Shown here: positions 59,815-64,000 of the stretch, in pieces
Layout of the letters: each line of letters starts with the position of its first letter
How positions within the stretch are numbered: the stretch's first letter is position 1
Source: Ruegeria intermedia
GTDB lineage: Bacteria > Pseudomonadota > Alphaproteobacteria > Rhodobacterales > Rhodobacteraceae
Reading direction: 5' to 3'
Length of the DNA: 64,000 nt
Assembly: GCF_900129345.1 (NCBI RefSeq)
Contig: NZ_FQVK01000019.1
Span: 17,895-81,894 of the forward strand
Translations under genes and position numbers: made by a program
The notes under the pieces: generated by a model
What the model was told of the DNA's origin: nothing
The model's input: only the letters and a program-made list of their open reading frames with translations
The model's database searches: none

Positions 59815-61618
59815 CACGATGGAACTGCTCACCCGCCGCGCCACGCTGGCGCCCGCCACGGCCGATCCCGAGGCCCGCACCGTCGAGGTGGTCTGGTCCA
59901 CCGGCGCGCCCGTGCGCCGCCGCGACATGGCGGGTCCATACATCGAGCGGCTCAGCCTTGCACCCGATGCCGTGGACCTCTCACGCCTGGAAGGCGCCAG
60001 CGTGCTGGACGCACATCGCCAGACCGCCGTCCGCGACGTGCTGGGTTCCGTTCGTAGCGCCGCCGTGGACGGCAAGCGCGGCACGGCGCTCATCCAGTTC
60101 TCGGCCCGGCCCGAGGTGGAGCCGGTCTGGCAGGACGTGCTGGCGGGCATCCTGCGGCACGTCTCGGTCGGCTACTCGGTCGAGACGTGGACCGAGACCA
60201 CCGAGAACGGCGCGCGCGTGCTGACGGCCGTGCGCTGGACGCCCCACGAGATTTCTCTAGTGCCGACGCCCGCCGACCCCGGCGCCCACATTCGCATGGA
60301 GACAGAGATGACCGACAAGACCACCCGAGAGGCTGCCGACACGGCGCCGATCACCGAGTCCCGCGCCGAGGCGAATGCCGAAATCCGCTCCATTGCCCGC
60401 ATCGCCGGGCTGGACCAGTCGTGGATCGACGGCCAGATCGACGGCGGCGCCGATCCCGACACCGCCCGCCGCGCCGCCTTCGAGGCGCTGGCGAAGCGGT
60501 CCGCGCCCGCGATCCGCACAGAGCAGGTCCGCGTCGAGATGGGCGAGAGCCAGGACGATCCCGCCCTGCGCGCCCGGCAGATGGGCGAAGCCCTCTACGC
60601 CCGGATCAACCCGCGCCATGAGCTTTCCGAGCCTGCCCGGCGTTACGCCTATGCGACCCCGGTGGACATGGCGAAGGAACTGCTGACGCTCCGCGGCGAG
60701 ACCACCATGGCGCTGTCGCCCGCGAGCCTCGTGACCCGCGCGCTGCACACCACCTCCGATTTCCCGATCATCCTCGGGGACACGGTGGGCCGGGTGCTCC
60801 GCGACGCCTACCAGGCCGCCCCGTCGGGTATCCGCCGCCTCGGCCGACAGACCACGGCGCGGGACTTCCGGGCGGTGAACAAGATCATGCTGGGCGAGGC
60901 GCCGCTGCTGGAGAAGCTGAACGAGCACGGCGAGATCAAGGCCGGCACGATGGCCGAGGCGCGCGAGGCATACAAGGTCGAGACCTGGGCGCGGAAGATC
61001 GGCATCACCCGACAGTTACTGGTCAACGACGACCTCGGCGCCTTCGCGGATCTCGCCCGCCGCATGGGCCAGGCCGCGGCAGAGACCGAAGCGCGCATCC
61101 TCGTGACCCTCCTGGAAGCGGGGAGCGGCAACGGCCCGACCATGTCGGACGGCAAGACCCTGTTCCACGCCGATCACGGCAACAAGGCGGGCACCGGCGC
61201 GGCGATCTCCGACGCGACGCTGTCGGCCGCCCGGTTGGCGCTCCGCACCCAGAAGGGCATCGAGGACCGCACGATCCGCGTGACGCCGAAAAACCTGCTG
61301 GTGCCTCCCGCGCTCGAGACCACCGCCGAGAAATGGCTGGCGAGCATCGCACCCGCGACGGCGGCCGATGTGAACCCGTTCTCGGGTTCGCTGTCGCTGG
61401 TGGTGGAGCCGCGCCTGTCCTCAGCCACCCGCTGGTATGTCACCGCAGACCCCGGCGAGATCGACGGGCTGGAGTTCGCTTATCTCTCCGGCGCGGAGGG
61501 CCCGCAGGTGGAAAGCCGCTCGGGCTGGGACGTGGACGGGGTCGAGATCCGGGTGATCCTCGATTTCGGAGCCGGGTTCATCGACCATCGGGGCTGGTTC
61601 ATGAACGCAGGCGCGTGA
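59807..61618 (+). CDS. Fused prohead protease - major capsid protein of the satellite
   Basis: 603 residues from ATG 59807 with a strong AGGAGG site. Protease (1-165): GASVLDAHRQTAVRDVLGSV supplies the His and ILRHVSVGYSVETWTE the Ser. A charged linker follows (TDKTTREAADTAPITESRAE), then capsid with HTTSDFPIILGDTVGRVLRD, LLVNDDLGAFADLARRMGQA and the terminal GVEIRVILDFGAGFIDHRGW. The same fusion architecture as the prophage protein (15282-17345), about 85 residues shorter, mostly in the linker region. A shorter capsid precursor could relate to a different head size, as seen in satellites, but that is speculative. Confidence 0.92.
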   Translation: MADTMELLTRRATLAPATADPEARTVEVVWSTGAPVRRRDMAGPYIERLSLAPDAVDLSRLEGASVLDAHRQTAVRDVLGSVRSAAVDGKRGTALIQFSARPEVEPVWQDVLAGILRHVSVGYSVETWTETTENGARVLTAVRWTPHEISLVPTPADPGAHIRMETEMTDKTTREAADTAPITESRAEANAEIRSIARIAGLDQSWIDGQIDGGADPDTARRAAFEALAKRSAPAIRTEQVRVEMGESQDDPALRARQMGEALYARINPRHELSEPARRYAYATPVDMAKELLTLRGETTMALSPASLVTRALHTTSDFPIILGDTVGRVLRDAYQAAPSGIRRLGRQTTARDFRAVNKIMLGEAPLLEKLNEHGEIKAGTMAEAREAYKVETWARKIGITRQLLVNDDLGAFADLARRMGQAAAETEARILVTLLEAGSGNGPTMSDGKTLFHADHGNKAGTGAAISDATLSAARLALRTQKGIEDRTIRVTPKNLLVPPALETTAEKWLASIAPATAADVNPFSGSLSLVVEPRLSSATRWYVTADPGEIDGLEFAYLSGAEGPQVESRSGWDVDGVEIRVILDFGAGFIDHRGWFMNAGA

Positions 61619-61827
61619 TGGCCGACCTCGCCCAGCTCACCGCCTGGCGCGACGCCCTGATGGCCGCGCGCTACCAGGGCGTCCGCACCGTCGAATACGA
61701 CGGCAAGCGCATCACCTACGCAAGCGACGGCGAAATGGCCGCCGCGCTCGCGGATCTCAACCGGCAGATCGCCGGGGCGACCGAGCGCATCTCGGTCGTC
61801 CGCATCCAATCCTCGAAAGGGCTCTGA
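61618..61827 (+). CDS. gpW-like head-tail joining protein of the satellite
   Basis: 69 residues: MADLAQLTAWRDALMAARYQ, VRTVEYDGKRITYASDGEMA, LADLNRQIAGATERISVVRI. Homologous to the prophage protein at 18870-19073 (shared YDGKxxxY and RQIAGAT). In the prophage the gene lies before the portal; here it follows the capsid. Coupled to the capsid stop (TGATG). It would adapt the satellite head to a tail made by the helper. Confidence 0.85.
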   Translation: MADLAQLTAWRDALMAARYQGVRTVEYDGKRITYASDGEMAAALADLNRQIAGATERISVVRIQSSKGL

Positions 61828-61828
61828 G

Positions 61829-62173
61829 ATGAAGAACTACCTCCAGAACGGCCACATCGTCCGCGTCACGACGCCAGCGGGCGGTATCGCCTCGGGCGAC
61901 GCGCTGATCGTCGGCAGCATCTTCGGCGTCGCCGCCTGGTCCGCGGCCGAGGGCGACCCGGTCGAGCTCGCCACCACCGGAGTGTTCCAGCTGCCGAAAG
62001 CCAGCGCCGCAGTGCTGACCGTTGGCGCGCGTGTGGCGTGGGACAACACGGCCAAGGAGGTGGCCACTCCGGCGGCCGGACGCTTCCCCATCGGCGTGGC
62101 TGTCGAGGCGGCTGGGAACGGCATCACCAGCGTCGCCGTACGGCTGGATGGGATCGCGACGGCGGCTGCATAA
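61829..62173 (+). CDS. DUF2190 capsid decoration protein of the satellite
   Basis: 114 residues, MKNYLQNGHIVRVTTPAGGI..., with SGDALIVGSIFGVAAWSAAE matching the prophage paralogue (14870-15205). Last gene of the structural operon; 1 bp after the gpW-like gene and 11 bp before the convergent cargo gene. No further neck or tail gene follows. Confidence 0.87.
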   Translation: MKNYLQNGHIVRVTTPAGGIASGDALIVGSIFGVAAWSAAEGDPVELATTGVFQLPKASAAVLTVGARVAWDNTAKEVATPAAGRFPIGVAVEAAGNGITSVAVRLDGIATAAA

Positions 62174-62184
62174 GAATCGCTCAA

Positions 62185-63636
62185 TCAGCCGAGCTTGGTA
62201 ATGCCGAGTGCGCGCGCGATCTGCTTCCGAAGATTCTTGAGCCCCCTGTTCTCGCTCGGGGTCTTCGGAAGCGTGATGGCATCCAAGCCATCAAAGCCCT
62301 TGTTCGCTTCAAGCCGAATGTGCTTGTTGTCGGACTTCTCCGAATAACCGTGTCGGGCGAGGAGCGCAGTCAGCTCACTGGCAACCCTCTTGCGGTCTTT
62401 CGTCGCTCGCTCAAGGTCCTTCGAGAGTTCGGCAAGCGCGGGCGATGCGGGTAGGCGTTCGACAATACGCAGAAGAATTGCCTTTGATCTGGCATCAAGC
62501 CCGATCTGTTCAGCGACTGACAAGGTCGTTTTCGCCGCAAATCGGAGTCTGTCCGATATCTCGCCGGGATAAATCTCCGGACCGACCCTCTTGACGAGAT
62601 TGTCGGTGGAGAAATCGGCTTCATCCGTACCGACGCTCGCAGCCGGACTTGCGCTAAGCTGCTGCTCAAGCTCGCGGATTTTTTCCTGCAGGTTGTCCAC
62701 CTGCTCCTGATGCAGCCGGTTCCATTCGGCTTCGGTCAGGCTATCCTTCTCACGCTCGCGCTGAACACGGAGAGCCTGCTCCTGGAGCTCGGTCCAGTCC
62801 CACCCGAAGGCTGGCATCTGACTTCGCAAGTTCGACGTCGCTGCCACAATCGCGGCAGCCAGCTCTTTGCCGTCTTCGATCTGCCACCCGAGATAGTATC
62901 GCCTGACGATACCCTGTCCGGGCACTGACAACCCAACCGTTCCCCCGTAGGCGTTGCGACCCTCCGTTTTGTCGCGGAGAAGAAATGAGAACGCTCGATC
63001 TGGTTCGACAACGACATGGGCGACCCCGCCGAGGTCGTAGGCCAGTTTCTCAATTTCCCGCTGGCTGAGCAGCCAAGAAGATACCCCGGTCGCAGACACA
63101 TAGACGGATGGAAGCCATTTCGCGGCTTCGCCCAGGGTCACGGACTTCGCTAATGCGAGGCCTGCATCGTTGTTCTCAATCCAAACAGGCTGGTCGGTGA
63201 CGTTGAACTGCTGGTCCCTGCCTCCCCAACCGTTCTTTAAGAGCGCTTTGATCAGGTACGGTTTCCTCGGAGTGTCCAATCGTGCGCCCGGCGTCGCAGC
63301 AATGCACTGGGTGCGAACGCGAACCAGATCCTGCCCGCCCTCTGCTGCGCCACGCTTCAGGACGCACTCCGTTCGCCACACACGCCCGAGATCATCGGGA
63401 AGATCATGTCGAATGCCGATGGCAGTCCAGCCATCGTCGGTCCGCAACTCCCGCATGCGGAGTTCTTCGCCGGTATTCGAGCGAATGTGCACATTGGCAC
63501 CGTCAAGCTCTGCCTCAGACTTACTCGAAAGCACGGTCTGATGCTGCATACCGCGAATCCAGGCGAGCACTTCCGCCACGAAGGCAGCCCGATTGTTGCT
63601 GGGGATTACGGGGAACTCGGTCGAGAAGGGAAGCAT
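62185..63636 (-). CDS. Unknown cargo protein beside the attachment site, ~483 aa
   Basis: From ATG 63636 (MLPFSTEFPVIPSNNRAAFV); an upstream start at 63801 adds 55 Arg/Pro-rich residues without domain character. Layout: a mixed N-terminal half (ELDGANVHIRSNTGEELRMR, RVWRTECVLKRGAAEGGQDL, PVWIENNDAGLALAKSVTLG), a beta-rich part with RDKTEGRNAYGGTVGLSVPG, a coiled coil near 330-365 (NRLHQEQVDNLQEKIRELEQ), then a helical C-terminus (LSKDLERATKDRKRVASELT). No family recognised. Base composition is lower in GC than the structural genes. As the last gene before the tRNA, in a cargo position, it is a defence or exclusion candidate. Confidence 0.7.
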   Translation of the reverse strand: MLPFSTEFPVIPSNNRAAFVAEVLAWIRGMQHQTVLSSKSEAELDGANVHIRSNTGEELRMRELRTDDGWTAIGIRHDLPDDLGRVWRTECVLKRGAAEGGQDLVRVRTQCIAATPGARLDTPRKPYLIKALLKNGWGGRDQQFNVTDQPVWIENNDAGLALAKSVTLGEAAKWLPSVYVSATGVSSWLLSQREIEKLAYDLGGVAHVVVEPDRAFSFLLRDKTEGRNAYGGTVGLSVPGQGIVRRYYLGWQIEDGKELAAAIVAATSNLRSQMPAFGWDWTELQEQALRVQREREKDSLTEAEWNRLHQEQVDNLQEKIRELEQQLSASPAASVGTDEADFSTDNLVKRVGPEIYPGEISDRLRFAAKTTLSVAEQIGLDARSKAILLRIVERLPASPALAELSKDLERATKDRKRVASELTALLARHGYSEKSDNKHIRLEANKGFDGLDAITLPKTPSENRGLKNLRKQIARALGITKLG

Positions 63637-63792
63637 ATGGGAAGGATCGTGAATCCGCGGTCGGCAGTCAATCCGGGAACGCGAATGGCGTGGTTTCGCA
63701 GTAAGTGGCTTACACAGGCTCGCCGGCGCCCCGATCAAGTGGAGAGTAGGGCGCGACTCGGCGCCATTTGCTGACACGGGCCGCCAGCGTTT

Positions 63793-63812
63793 TGTTGACA
63801 CAGTATTGACAC
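63793..63812. repeat. TTGACACAGTA-type direct repeat, right integrase arm site
   Basis: TGTTGACACAGTATTGACAC, 18 of 20 bases identical to 46699-46718, same orientation, about 60 bp inside the right att copy. Pairs with the left copy as a probable integrase arm site. Confidence 0.6.
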
Positions 63813-63830
63813 GGGCTTGAAACGCAAAAG

Positions 63831-63848
63831 GCCTCCCGCGCGGGAGGC
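63831..63848 (-). terminator. Terminator of tRNA-fMet supplied by the satellite end
   Basis: Perfect 18-bp palindrome GCCTCCCGCGCGGGAGGC followed on the minus strand by TTTTGCGTTTC. Lies about 30 bp beyond the tRNA 3' end, so integration leaves the tRNA with a functional terminator. Confidence 0.85.
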
Positions 63849-63873
63849 TCTTAAGTGACTGTATTCTCTTAGG

Positions 63874-63954
<81 letters not shown>

Positions 63955-64000
63955 ACGATTGTTTGTCTTGGCCCTTTTTTGGCTTTGACTTTATTGGCCT

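Noticed and set aside
57949..60150. 733-codon minus-strand frame opposite the satellite portal and capsid genes
   Set aside because: Low-complexity product typical of antisense shadow in GC-rich DNA; the plus-strand portal and capsid are unmistakable.

Overview
The window is GC-rich, strongly codon-biased DNA of alphaproteobacterial, most likely Rhodobacterales, character. The best pointers are a tail module of the gene-transfer-agent type (DUF2460, DUF2163, NlpC/P60 and GTA TIM-barrel proteins in order), DUF6441/DUF6511-type phage proteins and an initiator tRNA-fMet whose 3' end is used as an attachment site. Nearly everything in the window belongs to two integrated mobile elements lying in tandem at that tRNA.

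Element A (1 to about 46,560; its left end lies outside the window) is a tailed prophage read mostly on the minus strand. Going leftward from 34.9 kb it has: a small HTH protein, a RecA-like ATPase with a DUF669-like partner, a PD-(D/E)XK nuclease, a DEAH helicase, a primase-polymerase/helicase, a RuvC-like resolvase, a ParB-domain methylase and a cytosine methylase. Then come the terminase pair, portal, a fused prohead protease-capsid protein, a DUF2190 decoration protein, connectors, tail tube, tail-assembly chaperones with a -1 frameshift site, tape measure, a lysis cassette placed inside the tail module, and the GTA-type baseplate/fibre genes. An elaborate inverted-repeat array at 27,003-27,255 is a candidate origin.

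Between the prophage early genes and the attachment site lies accessory DNA (35.0-46.3 kb): an XRE/ImmA pair with two unknown proteins on the minus strand, then a plus-strand operon of an SbcD/YhaO-like metallophosphoesterase, an SbcC/YhaN-like ATPase, a UvrD/HelD-type helicase and a small partner. This is a candidate defence system.

Element B (46,510-63,924, 17.4 kb) is bounded by a 51-bp repeat of the tRNA-fMet 3' half. It encodes a tyrosine integrase, AlpA-like HTH proteins, a P4-type primase-helicase, small and large terminase, portal, protease-capsid fusion, a gpW-like joining protein and a DUF2190 decoration protein, but no tail, baseplate or lysis gene. That is the gene content of a capsid-forming phage-inducible chromosomal island (cf-PICI): a satellite that builds and fills its own head and borrows tails. 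It carries an HNH nuclease/MT-A70 methylase/AIPR cargo block between terminase and portal, and another unknown cargo gene beside the tRNA. Its packaging proteins are distant homologues of those of element A next door, which could be helper, competitor or source. The ends of both elements have the same layout (11-bp direct repeats, hairpin, tRNA 3' half), which supports successive integration at one tRNA.
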